DNA of 64,000 nt from Panicum virgatum (taxonomy: Eukaryota > Streptophyta > Magnoliopsida > Poales > Poaceae). The notes under the pieces were generated by a model. It ran no database searches. It was not told where the DNA came from and was given only the letters and a program-made list of their open reading frames with translations. Of the stretch, positions 23,265-34,133 are shown piece by piece. The first letter of the stretch is position 1. Every line of letters begins with the position of its first letter. The position numbers were made by a program, and so were the translations under genes. The DNA lies in NCBI RefSeq assembly GCF_016808335.1, contig NC_053140.1, positions 26,096,086-26,160,085 on the forward strand. The letters are read 5' to 3'.

Positions 23265-23880
23265 CCTATATCTAAATATGGTGCTAATAAAGTTACTCCT
23301 TTTGAGCTTGTTTATAGTCAAGAGGCCGTTTTGAGGTGAATCTGGACGCTTATAGATTGGCTAAACAAAATGAGCTTTCTATTGTTAATTACTATGATTT
23401 GATGATGGATAATATTTATAAGGTGAGCTACAAACAGTTGAGATTTGAAAGAAATTGAGAAAGATAAGCTTCGGGTAGCTAGAGCATACAACAAGAAGGT
23501 AAGAGCCAAAAAATTTTAGGTTCATGAGCTAGTTTGGAAAACAATTCTACCTCTTAAGACAAAAAGCAACAAATTTGGTAAGTGGTCACCGAGTTGGGAA
23601 GGAACGTATAAGATTTTCAAGGTTATCTTCGAGAATTTTTATATGATGGAAACACTGCAAGAAAAACGTCTACCAAGAGCATTGAATGGAAGGTACTTGA
23701 AAAAATACTACCCAGTGTTTGGTAAAACGCTTGAAGATGAAAATGACCGATATTTGGATATCGCCTTTAGCATTATTTTTAGGCCTACTTGATCTTGTAA
23801 TTCTGTATTATTAGAGCATATTTTAATACTTATTTTTTGACTTGCAAATCTCACCAAAAAAGACTGAGGGCACCTACATC
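23265..23880 (+). pseudogene. Tat-type gypsy integrase tail and 3' end fragment
   Basis: The plus strand encodes the same region as 29830-30430 of the large Tat element, but in opposite orientation to it. Recognisable words are TPFELVYSQEA, NLDAYRLAKQNE, NYYDLMMDNI and, after frameshifts, RALNGRYLKKYYP. Several stops and indels are present. The homology continues past the stop into 23760-23880, matching the 3' untranslated end of the element, but no LTR follows. It ends about 500 bp from the stop codon of gene 2. Confidence 0.8.
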
Positions 23881-24397
23881 ACTAATTGTGCCCTGTGTTA
23901 TGTTTTTGTTATTGAACAATATTACTGTGACGATAAATTATCATTTACTAAATAAAAGCTACTGTTTATTAGGTTTTTAAAAATACACTATTGTTTAGTA
24001 GATATTCTATTTATTTACTAGATTTTAAAACACGTGCCTAAACCTACCAAGGCTAAAATAACCTATAATTTGCAACGAAGTACAGATGATTGCAGCAGAC
24101 AACAAAAAAACAGCGGATTACCATGTCGTACAATAAAGAATCACTGATAAAATATTACAATATAAATAGTCAAGCACTCCTCAAATATGCGGTTAAATAT
24201 GCCAAAACGCTTGTAGTCAATCAATAAGAGGCAACAACCAAGCAATTATTGGGAAACCAAAGTTACACAGGACAGCTACATAACTGCATCACATCAGCAG
24301 TCCATCACAGCTAAGCTGTGGCAACTACTTCAAACTATATTTACATTTTACAACACCAGAACAGTCCTGTTAGTCCATACAATGAGGACGACCATGA
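23881..24397. other. Spacer and 3' untranslated region of the NC2-alpha gene
   Basis: AT-rich sequence with no open frame of note. The part next to 24398 is downstream of the NC2-alpha stop codon and probably holds its 3' untranslated region. Confidence 0.5.
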
Positions 24398-27300
24398 CTA
24401 ATCCTCGTTGTCGTAGTCCTCATCCTCATCAACCTGCACCGTCAGATGGCCAAAACCAGATGGACCGACACCAATGTTTCCAGTGGCAGCATCTGGCATT
24501 GGCCAATCTGACTGATGGTCGGTATTCGCTTCTTCCACCTTAGATGCACCTGGCGCAGCTGCTGGTGGGGGAGCCTCTACTGGAGGTTGTGCACTTTGGT
24601 TTATGTTTTCATTGCCATGGTTGCTCTCTGGAACTGTCTCGTCTCCTGGTAAGGGTTCCCCTTGTTCAGCAAACATGCTGCTCTCATCCTCAAACTGTAC
24701 ATAACCAACTTCCTTTCTCTTGGTTGGTGGCCGCCCTCTCCCCCTGCCTCGACCTCTCCCACGGCCTCTAGGGCTGATGTTCGCACTTCTTATGGCCTGC
24801 AAAGGCGAAGATCCATTACTACACAGCCATTGCTATAACATTATTAATGATATGCGCTGTGGTGGTTGATGTAGCCATACCATTTTGCTGGATCTTGATT
24901 CATCATTCTCAGGGTCACTGCCATTTGACTTTCTGCAAAGTGAATTTCAAGCACTAATAAGGCACTTGTTGCAGTGAGTCATGAAGAGCTGATTAAACAA
25001 CTGACTTTACCTTCTTCTAGGTAATCCTCTTTCATCCCCACAAGAGTCTGCACCACCAAGGTCTGGTACCTTGTTGACAACTTCAGTCAGGAAATCAAAA
25101 GAACTGTACCTTTTCACACATTGCTTCCTGAAGATAAAAAAGATAAACATAGAGCTGTTAGGCACTTATAGCTCAAAGCTGAAACATCAAGCATACAGTA
25201 ATTGTGAATACAGAGATAAAGCTGGAAAAAAAGTATATCATGAAGGAACAGATGACATCACAAGCCACAATGTGACAAACATTCTTTTTATTTAAAAAAA
25301 GAAGTCTGATAATCGATCTACATACATTTTAAAATGGAAATAACTTATGAGAAAATAACTACATTTGCCTATGAGATGAGGGTAGTATCTGCTCAGTTTC
25401 AGTAGGATATCCTCTACAAATCTCCTTGAGTTCAATTCCCAAAAAGCACCCTATAGCACTTTGCACATTGCAAACAAATAGTATCGTTTCCAAATTGGTT
25501 ACCAAAACCAACCTGCTTTCATGTTCGAGATTCAGATCTTAGGATGTTATTTTGATGTGACTCTTCTGCTGAAAGCAATCAGTCCATCGCTTCCTTCAGA
25601 TGTCAGTCAAGAACATTAGTTGAGCCTAATTTGAGTACCTTATGTTTTCCCTATACAAATTAGTTGGTTAGGCAGGGACCGAACAGTTCTCGAACCCCTT
25701 ATAAACATTAACTTAGATAACAGCTACTTTTTAAACAGTGGACTCTTTTAAATCAATGAATTCTCACAAAACGCCATATGCAGTGGTATGGAAAAGTGCC
25801 ATAGTTATGAGACATATGGTATATCCAATAAATTATCCACCAAGTTATGGGAAATTTGCTCAATAATATAAACAAAGGTGTCCTCAAACAAGATCCTCGG
25901 TCTACAGTGGAAGCCAGCCAAAACTTCGACTTGGTTAAAAACAAATAGATGGTGGAGCATATCTTAGGTAAAAAAAGAAAAGGAAAAGAGTAAAATGCAC
26001 CAGAGGTCTACCAACTTGTAAGAGCGTGTCATTTAGGTCCATGAACTCCAAAAGTGCATTTTTAGGTCCATCAACTTGTAATTTGTATCACTTAGGTACA
26101 TAAACTTTGAAAACACAAGTCCATAAACTCTTAAAGTGCATTTTTAGGTCCATAAACTTGTAATTTGTGTCACTTAGTTCCATAAACTTCGAAATTGCAT
26201 TTTTAGATTCATGCTTCATCCATGAGCAGTCGTGTGGCTACAGACGCGCCATCAAAGATCGCTCCAATATCGTTGTCCATAAATATCATTCAATCCTTCA
26301 TCGAAAATCACAATGGGTTGACCCTAGTCTAATGCTGGCACGGGATTTTTGGCCACAACACCTTGTGCCGCCATATCCGGCCACCGGCGCTACGGAGGAC
26401 ATAATATCCCCTACCATGTTACATATTGTTGAGTCCCTCTGTGACCTCCACCTTTTCCAAGCCATCACACCTCCAAGATAAGTCTTTCATCCCTCCTCTC
26501 TCTTCTCCCTATGAACTTGATTCGAAATTGAGGCTAAAATTTGACCCTTCTGGCAAAACTCCAGCAGCGTGCGGCCACCTCCTCCACATTTTCCAAGCCA
26601 TCACACCTCCAAGATAAGTCTTTCATCCCTCCTCTCTCTTCTCCCTATGCACTTGATTCGAAATTGAGGCTAAAATTTGACCCTTCTAGCGAAACTCCAG
26701 CAGCGTGTGGCCACCGTGTAAATTCATGTTGGTGCGATATCAATGCACGAAGGCTAGGTGGAGGTGTATGGACCTAGATGACACAAATTATAAGTTTATG
26801 GACCTAGGAATGGACTTTTAGAGTTTGAGGACGTAAGTGACACAAATTACAAGTTTATGGACCCAGAAATGCAATTTTGAAGTTGGACCTAAATGACACC
26901 CTCTTACAAGTTAATGGACTTCTGGTGCACTTTACTCAAAGGAAAACTTTCTCATCTTCACCAAGAATTTTTTTTGGAAAATGTATATGCTATAAAACGA
27001 TGATATAGGTAAACAGCACAGCTTATATCATACTTAAAAGTTCAAAATTATCAATGGCCACTAAAAGATTTTCAGGCCCCCATATGTGATAAATAACAGA
27101 ATCAAATGATTCAATGTACATAATAACATTATTAGACCAGTACTTAACATTACAAGATATTTATTAATCTAAAGAAACATAGAGGGATACATACAATACA
27201 TCGCCAGTCTGTCAAAATCAAAGTGTGTGGTGGTACTCACAGGTGGAAGGAATTCAGAGTCTTTGCGCCGCTTTGAAGAGTAATTTCATAGGTCCGATCA

Positions 27301-28911
27301 ATCAAATCTTGCAAAAACAATTCAAGAGCCCTTGCTGCATGCAAACAAAAAAAATCAAAATGTCAAGAATTCTATTTATATGTTTCAACATGATTTCAAT
27401 AACAATTTACAGCAGATACAGAACAATAGACGGATGAAACGTTGCCCAGAATCTCAGGAAATAAATTGATAATGCTGACCGTAACCTCCTGTAAACTTAT
27501 AAGGTGACTCTATTCTATAATTTATGTCGTAAGAATGAACCCAAAATCAGTTTGTGCATAAAGTTATTAGCCAGATGGCCAGACCTCAGACGATGAGATA
27601 CAGACCAACCTTTTCCATGTTTTATTGGTGTAGTAATACTAGATTATTGTGGTCTAAGAATGCAATTAAGTAAATACCAAAGCATAATGACTCTTATGAA
27701 ACTTACAAACTAAAACAGGCACCGCTAGTGCAATCTTGCCAACGTCCTCATCTGCTTGCATTATCTTTTTTATCCGAGCCTATCACAACAGAGAAAATAA
27801 TTAGGGGATAACTTCACATCGTTAGAACTGTGTAAATATTCAAACATTGCTCAAAAGCACCGTATAATATGGAATTAGTGCACCTCATACAATGAAAACA
27901 GTAAGGCAAATGCTCAAAATTATCTAAGAAGATATTCCAACCTATAGTAATAAGCACAGGCACCAAAAGGCAAAACCAACTTTCAGATATCAACACATTG
28001 ATACAGACATCAAAGAAGTTGTTAAAATCATATTTTGCCGCATTATAAATATAGCAAATGCTGCAATTCGCAAACATTAGCTAGGCAAATACAATAGATA
28101 AGGCTCGCTCCTGCAGCACATGGAGCTGTGTAGCTTAGGTTTCGCACACGGTAATGGGTAATCACTCCAGCACCAGATCACATGTTGTGTCTATCCAGCA
28201 ATACATGCTTGCATGATCAGGAAATCTAACGAGCAAACTACGTGAAGGAACAGTGGCACTAGATCACAAATCTAGCCCATCCTATGCATCTAGGGAGCCA
28301 TGCGAACAGAGCACAAACCTGCGGACTGGAGATCACACCAGGTCGCCCCGTTTGCACGAGCTTTACACCCACCACAAGCCCAGAACAGAGCTGATTCCTG
28401 GGCCGCGAGCGCCCACAAATCTCTCCATCCTTCCACCAACGCCAGCCCTCCCTTACCCCCCCCCCCCCCCCCCCCCCCCCCGCAGAACACGAACAGAGAA
28501 CCACCCGCAGAAATTCCGACCCCTCTCCGTTCATCACCACCGAGACAGGCAGGCTTCGCAAAAATAAAAATAAAAAATAATGGGAAAAATACCAAAATGA
28601 ATTCATTTTCCCGTGCGCGCGCGAGCGAGCACGGGAGCCGATCTGCGCCTACGCCTCGCCTTCCCGCACAATCCAGCCACGAGAACAAAACAACGACGCA
28701 GCGGGTCAACGGCGGCAGCCGCCACCAGATCCCGCCCGCGGACACGAAGATCCGCACCGCGCGCGACGACGCAGATCGGATCACGCGCGTGCGCGCACGA
28801 GGGGGCAGATCAGGGCCACAGGCAGACGCACGGAGAGAGGTAGGGAGAGAGAGAGAGAGAGAGAGAGAAGACACGAACCGCGGGGAACCGGGTGCCGAGC
28901 TTCTTCCGCAT
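24398..28911 (-). CDS. DRAP1: NC2-alpha / DRAP1 (Dr1-associated co-repressor), 6 exons
   Basis: Exons on the minus strand are 28879-28911, 27707-27779, 27241-27334, 25011-25127, 24881-24932 and 24398-24796. All introns are GT-AG with matching phases; the coding total is 768 bp or 255 residues. Residues 1 to about 88 form an H2A-like histone fold (MRKKLGTRFPA, ARIKKIMQADEDVGKIA, ALELFLQDLIDRTYEIT, TLNSFHLKQCV). This fold pairs with NC2-beta/Dr1 to bind TBP on promoters and repress or tune transcription in the nucleus. Residues 133-147 are an RG-rich stretch ending RPP, followed by KRK, a likely nuclear signal. The protein ends in an acidic tail. The conserved MRKKLGTRFPA fixes the start. NF-YC proteins share the fold but not this start or the RG tail. 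No lesion was found. Confidence 0.93.
25988..26937. mobile_element. Mutator-like element, 950 bp, in an intron of the NC2-alpha gene
   Basis: A perfect 9-bp target duplication AAAGGAAAA (25979-25987 and 26938-26946) flanks inverted ends that start GAGTAAAATGCACCAGA on the left and, in complement, GAGTAAAGTGCACCAGA on the right. The inverted repeats extend through blocks of AGGTCCATAAACTTGTAA and TTTGTGTCACTTA, repeated in tandem three or four times within each end. There is no transposase. The middle contains a 126-bp direct duplication. The 9-bp duplication and the subterminal repeats support a non-autonomous MULE. Confidence 0.88.
26453..26714. repeat. 126-bp direct duplication inside the MULE
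   Basis: 26453-26578 (starting TTTTCCAAGCCATCACACC) is repeated at 26589-26714 with a few substitutions. Both copies read open on the plus strand, with the words KSFIPPLSSPY and LRLKFDPS. It may be a duplicated captured fragment; the source is not recognised. Confidence 0.85.
28456..28481. repeat. C26 homopolymer in the first intron of the NC2-alpha gene
   Basis: An uninterrupted run of 26 C on the plus strand (26 G on the sense strand) lies about 400 bp into the first intron. A G-quadruplex could form in the transcript. A GA microsatellite at 28845-28869 lies just past the first donor site. Confidence 0.95.
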
Positions 28912-29130
28912 CTTCTTCGCCGCCTCCGGCTCGATGGACGCTATCGCAGTCTTCTGTCACACACACACAATTTTTTTCCGCTTTTTTTTGGGCGGCTTGG
29001 GCCTCTTTTCTTGTTTTGGCGTCGCCCCGCTTCCACCATCAAGTTGAAATCACATCTAAAGGATGGCATCGAATCGAGTCGACTGTTTGACCCCAAAACC
29101 GAAACACGTAGTTAAAACTTGAATTGGCCC
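28912..29130 (-). promoter_or_regulatory. 5' leader and proximal promoter of the NC2-alpha gene
   Basis: This is the sequence directly upstream of the start codon at 28909-28911. Only about 220 bp separate the ATG from the edge of the broken MITE, and 365 bp from the LTR of the Tat element. I see no TATA box. A CA/GT run at 28955-28968 and a T8 run lie in the probable leader. The normal upstream promoter has therefore been displaced by 32.7 kb unless all elements needed lie in these few hundred bases. Confidence 0.5.
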
Positions 29131-29275
29131 CGAACACTGACTTAGGCGATCTCAAAATTTTTTAGTAAAAAATATCATATTATATGTTTGGACACATATA
29201 TGGAATACTAATTGAAGTCTATTTACAAAACTTTTTTATAAATGAGTTGTAAATCGTGAGACAAATCTAATGAGT
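29131..29275. mobile_element. Left half of a MITE split by the retrotransposon nest
   Basis: The sequence from about 29148 (GATCTCAAAATTTTTTAG) matches the left half of the MITE at 12667-13011: TGGACACATATATGGAATAC, GTCTATTTACAAAAC and GTAAATCGTGAGACAAATC. It stops at TGAGT (29271-29275), the target duplication of the Tat element. The right half is at 61964-62143. The left inverted-repeat end is worn. Confidence 0.85.
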
Positions 29276-29792
29276 TGTTGACGCTTTTCTGGTCAACACA
29301 TCAGTGCGCTAGAATGCGCGGATTGCAAACGATCGTCGCCAGCGAAGAACACCGGCGACCGGTCAGACCGGTCCCGCCAACCGGTCAGACCGGTTGGACA
29401 CAGAGAGCTTCGCAAAATCTAGAACCTCAGGCTCGGGAGGGACCCGTCGGAGCTCGAAGAACTAGAGTTGTCTTAGGTCAGCAGGCTACCCAAGACGTCC
29501 TGGAACGCCGTAAAGAGGAGCAAAGAACAGCAAATAGGTTGGAAAAACTTTGGGTTTGAGAAATTGAGTAAAGAGAATAATTTTGGTTCGATTGTGGTTA
29601 GAAACCCTCAATCGGCCGCAGCCTTTATATTTATAGGCCGAGCAGGATGTACCCCTTTCAAATCGGGTTACAATAGGATTCTAAACACAAAACTCTAACC
29701 CTACTCGGATTACAAGCCTAGACCGGTCTGACCGATCGGCCCAACCGGTCAGACCGGTCGGCCTCGGCTATTACCAATTTTGGCCTCCAACA
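29276..29792 (-). repeat. 3' LTR of the Tat element
   Basis: On the minus strand it starts TGTTGGAGGCC and ends AGCGTCAACA (TG...CA). It contains the paired GACCGGTC/TGACCGGT motifs near 29356-29395 and 29731-29760 and a TTTATATTTATAGG TATA-like site near 29623. A purine-rich tract (AAAAAGGTAGGGGCC on the minus strand, 29795-29812) abuts it, as expected for the plus-strand primer. Confidence 0.92.
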
Positions 29793-29829
29793 TATGGCCC
29801 CTACCTTTTTGGTGAGCTATGCAAGCCAA

Positions 29830-31251
29830 AAAGCAAGCACCTAAATATGCTCTAAGAATACAAAATTACAAATCAAGCACTGGCCTAAAATAATGCTAAG
29901 GGCGATATCTAAAATACCGGCCATCCTCATCTTCAAGCGTCTTGCCAAACACTTGGATAATATTTCTTCAAATATCTTCCATTCAGCGCTCTTGATAGAC
30001 GTTCTCCTTGCAGCGTCTCCACCATATAAGAATTCCCAAAGATAACCTTTACAATCTTGTATGGACTTTCCCAACTTGGCGACTACTTGCTAAACTTATT
30101 GCTCTTTGTCCCAAGAGGTAGAATTGTCTTCCAAATCAGCTCACCAACTTGAAAAGATTTAGCTCTTACCTTCTTGTTGTAAGCTCTAGCTACCGAAGCT
30201 TGTCCTTCTCAATTTCCTTCAAAACTTGCAACCGCTTGTCGCTCACTTCATCAATATTATCCATCATCAAATCATAATAATTAACAGCGGAAAAGTCATT
30301 TTGTTTAGCCAATCTATAAGCGTCCAGATTTACCTCAACAGGTAAAACGACCTCTTGACCATAAACAAGCTCAAAAAGAGTAACTTTAGTAGCATCATAT
30401 CTAGATATGCGATGAGCCCATAATGCTTCGGATAAAACCTCATGCCACCTCCTAGGATTCTCTTCTATCTTTTCCTTGATGAGCTTTATCAAGATTTTAT
30501 TACTAGACTCGGCCTGACCATTGGCCTCAGCATAATATGGAGATGAATTGAGTATCTTAATCTTGTAAGATTCGGCATATTCTCGTACCTACTTTGAAAT
30601 AAATGACGATCCTTGATCTGTTGTCAAAGTTTGAGAAAAACCTAATCTATGAATGATATGCTCCGTAATGAACTCAATTACCTCTCTATGTGTCATATTC
30701 TTCAAAGACATCGCTTCGGTCCACTTAGTAAAATAATCCGTCGCAACTAACACGAAGCGATGTCCCTTTGAAGAAGGCGGGTTAATTTGACCAATGAAAT
30801 CCAAACCCCATCCTCTGAACGGCCAAGGCTTAACAATAGAATGCAACAACACAGTAGGCACCAACTGAATATCACCAAAACGCTGACATTCTTCACACCC
30901 TTTATAATATTTAAAGCAATCCGAAATCATACTTGGCCAATAAAAACCGGCTCTCCTAAGCAACCACTTCATTTTAGGAGCTGATTGATGTGTACCACAA
31001 ATGCCTTCATGCACTTCTCCCATAGCAACACAGGCCTGATCGGTCCCCAAACACTTGAGAAGAATATCATCGGCGGTCCGACGATAAAGCTCATCGTCAA
31101 CCAAAATATATTTAAATGCTAAACGTCGAATATTTCTCTCTGCACCACAACCAGGATCTTTTAAATATGATATGATAGGCACCCTCCAATCTTGCACTTC
31201 GGCTCCAATTTTTTTGAGTGGACGTTTCAGCCGAATTGCTCTTCTCGCCAC
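29830..31251 (-). pseudogene. Tat element integrase, broken
   Basis: The core frame 30589-31251 carries the zinc-binding HHCC region (HQSAPKMKWLLRRAGFYWP, then CFKYYKGCEECQRFGD) and the first catalytic aspartates (GLDFIGQI, LTTDQGSSF). A TAG stop interrupts the same frame at 30589-30591. It then runs on through SSPYYAEANGQAESSNK, which holds the catalytic Glu, to 30190. A frameshift near 30190 separates the C-terminal part. The usual role is to insert the cDNA into the genome. The frame also differs from that of the RNase H upstream, so it cannot be made as one polyprotein. Confidence 0.88.
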
Positions 31252-31291
31252 CCTTAGCGGTCAGATCGATCTCCTGACCGGTCAGACCGGT

Positions 31292-32545
31292 CTAGGCGGT
31301 CAGACCGGTCTCAACGACCGGTCGGACTGGTTCGTCCAAAACCAGTGACTCGGATTTAATTGATATCGGCTTTCTAATGTTAAAATCTTTCTTTGTAACA
31401 TTGTAGCGAGATGCCTGCTGAGCCAGAGCATTAGCCTTTCCATTATCTTCCCCTGGAATATTTTGAATCACAAATTCATCAAAGAAATAGATAATATCAA
31501 GACATTTGTCAAGATATGCATTTAAAACTCCATTGTAACATTGGCATGCCTTGGATACTTGCTGCACCACCAGAAGTGAATCACCAAAGGCTTCAACATG
31601 CTTCACGCCCATGAATTGCAAAAACTCCAAGCCAAATAGAATTGCTTCATATTCAACTTGATTGTTTGTGCAAAATTCTTCCAACCAGTTTGATAACTCA
31701 AAAATAGCACCATTCGGAGAGATAAGAACATTACCAATGCCAACTCCTCTCCCATCATCATAAACCGATCCATCAAAGTATAATTTCCATGGTGTGCAAG
31801 TAATATAGCCGACTTCTAAATCATGTTCATCACTAATCCGATGTTCAACAATGAAATCCGCTACAATTTGGCCATTTACGGACTTCAAAGATTCATAGGC
31901 CAAATCATACTCCACAAGTGCATAACCCCACTTGCCGATTCTCCCACTCAAAATCGGCTTTTGTAACATATGCTTGATAATATTTGCTTGACAAGTTACT
32001 ATACATGTACTAGATAAAAAATAATGTCTTAACTTGGTACAAGCATAGTATAATGATAAACACAACTTTTCAATAAATGTATACCTTCTTTTCGCGTCAA
32101 TAAGCCGTCGGCTTAAATAAGTAATAATGTACTCCTTCCCTTCGGTCTCTTGAGTAAAAACAACACCAATAATTCTATCTTCCGCAGCCACATAAAGTCT
32201 AAAAATAACCCCGCTCGTAGGCGCCTTAAGCACTGGCGGCGAAGTTAAGTAATTCTTGATCTTCTCAAATGATTCTTGCTGTTCTGCCCCCGAAGTAAAT
32301 TCGGCTTCATCTTTTAACCGAAGAATAGGAGTAAAAGAATCAATTTTTTCGGACAACTTAAATATAAATCTCCTTAAGTAATTCACCTTGACCAAGAACT
32401 TCTGCAAATCTTTCTTACAAGTCAGAGCCTCAATACGCTTCATAGCTTCAACTCGCTTTGGATCAATCTCTATGCCTTTCTCATGAATAATAAAGCCAAA
32501 GAACTTCCCAGCCGATACTCCAAAAGCACATTTAAGTGGATTCAT
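31292..32545 (-). pseudogene. Tat element RT end, RNase H and archaeal-type second RNase H
   Basis: The frame of 417 residues starts in the thumb of reverse transcriptase (MNPLKCAFGVSAGKFFGF). It passes through a gypsy RNase H region (LYVAAEDRIIGVVFTQE, YTFIEKLCLSLYYAC) and continues into a second RNase H: LYFDGSVYDDGRGVGIG, NQVEYEAILFGLE, FGDSLLVVQQV, then NIPGEDNGKANALAQ. The D, E, D, D order expected of an active site is visible in this second domain. That domain defines the Tat lineage. The frame ends at a TAG (31292-31294) within ACCGGT-rich sequence. Confidence 0.88.
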
Positions 32546-32554
32546 CTTCCAACC

Positions 32555-33556
32555 TTACCGACGCATCCTTTTAAGAGCCAACCTTAAATCAGCCAAATGA
32601 TTTCCCAAACCGGCCGATTTAATTATAATATCATCAATATAGACATCCAATATAACACCAAGTAAATCATGGAAGATCAAATTCATAGCTCTTTGATAAG
32701 TAGTACCGGTATTTTTCAAACCAAAAGTCATGACAACCCACTCAAACAAACTGATAAATCCCGGACATCTAAAGGCCGTTTTAGACATATCTTCTTCGGC
32801 CATAAATATTTGATTGTAACTGGCGTTACCATCAAGAAAACTAATGACACGATGTCCGGAAGCCTAATTAATCAACATATCGGCAATAGGCATAGGATAT
32901 TCATCTTTAGGAGTAGCTTTATTAAGATTTCTGAAATCAATGCACACTCTAATCTTGCCCGAATCTTTGTTCTCAATAGGCACAATATTAGAGATCCACT
33001 CCGCATATCGACAAGACCGAATAAATCCAGCTTCTAGTAAGCAACTAATTTCTTCTTTAATTCGGTCATTCATAGCAGGATTAAATCGCCTAGCAGGTTG
33101 TTTATAAGGTCTAAAACTGGTCTTAATCGGCATCCGATGTTCAACCAAATCACGACTCAAACCAGGCATCTCAGAATAGCTCCATGCATAGCAATCAACA
33201 TATTCTTTCAACATCTTTATTAAGTCGGCTTTATATTCAGCCGATAAATTTGCATTTACAAAAGTCGGCCTAGGAATACTACCATCTTCAATATCTACCA
33301 TTTCTAAAGGATCAGCCGACGTAAATCCCTGGCCTAACTTATCCATGTCTTCAGTATCTTCAATGGCCTCGCACATATCGTTCATTCGCGACCGATAGTG
33401 CTCAATCCTCTCCAACAACCAGTTTGCATCAGACCGGTCTGATCGGTTAGACTGACCGGTCTGACCGGTCGGCTCTGTGTGCCGATCTGATGACCGGTCT
33501 GACCGGTCTGGACATCCGGTCTGACTGGTCTCGCCTGAGCTGCTTGCTGCACTCAT
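32555..33556 (-). pseudogene. Tat element reverse transcriptase, with two in-frame stops
   Basis: Palm and fingers motifs are clear: FRPYKQPARRFNP, GFIRSCRYAEWISNIVPI, GKIRVCIDFRNLN, SFLDGNASYNQI, FEWVVMTFGLKN, and the catalytic VYIDDIIIKS. Stops lie at 32864-32866 and 32555-32557, in the same frame as the RNase H that follows. The first 80 or so residues are a hydrophilic linker containing RSDRS/TGQTGQ repeats encoded by GACCGGTCTGACCGGT copies. The YIDD box is intact, so damage is by nonsense mutation and not loss of the active site. Confidence 0.88.
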
Positions 33557-33557
33557 C

Positions 33558-34109
33558 TTATTTGCAATAATGTAGCCGATTCTCCATCGGCTTCAGAGTA
33601 GCAGGCATGAATCCATCCTTGGTGTAACTGATCAGCTCGAAACCAGATAGATCCAATCCCGATAGACATTTAATATCATCATGCACCCCAAGCGTGTTGG
33701 AATCGCCGGTTGCAATGAAATTTGAAGTGTCACCATGGACCACTTCGATCTCATCGCCGATCCACTGAATGAGAATTTGATGCAAGGTAGAAGGCACACA
33801 TTGTTTGGCATGAATCCAATCACGTCCCAGTATCAAACTAAAGTTACCTTGCACCTCGGAGACAAAGAAGGCTGTCGCGAGCGTCTTGCTCCCCACAGTC
33901 AACTCGATAGAAGCCACCCCCTTAGCACCAATAGGGTCGCCTCCACCTACGCCGCTGACCGTCATGTTCATCTTGATCAGCTCTTCATCCGTCCCTCCAA
34001 GCTTCTTGTACAATGAATATGGCATCAAATTCACAATTGCCACTCCATCAACAAGCATATGAGAAATCGGCCTTCCATTAGTATGACCCTTCATATAAAG
34101 GGCCTTCAA
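33558..34109 (-). pseudogene. Tat element aspartic protease region
   Basis: The frame holds MLVDGVAIVNLMPYSLY, where gypsy proteases have an active-site D-(S/G)-(G/A/S)-A motif, followed by a flap-like region and SLILGRDWIH, the usual LGRDWI end of retroviral-type proteases. The protein would cleave the gag-pol precursor. The frame is offset by one base from the RT frame below it. Confidence 0.8.
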
Positions 34110-34133
34110 GTGATTGTCCGATTCTTTGGGCTT

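Noticed and set aside
28300..29115. 271-codon plus-strand frame over the NC2-alpha 5' region
   Set aside because: It is antisense to the first exon and intron of a well-supported gene, crosses the C26 run, and its translation is Pro/Arg low complexity.
29841..30074. 77-codon minus-strand frame as a separate gene
   Set aside because: It is a shifted frame of the Tat integrase C-terminus; the true frame reads RALNGRYLKKYYP-type sequence.
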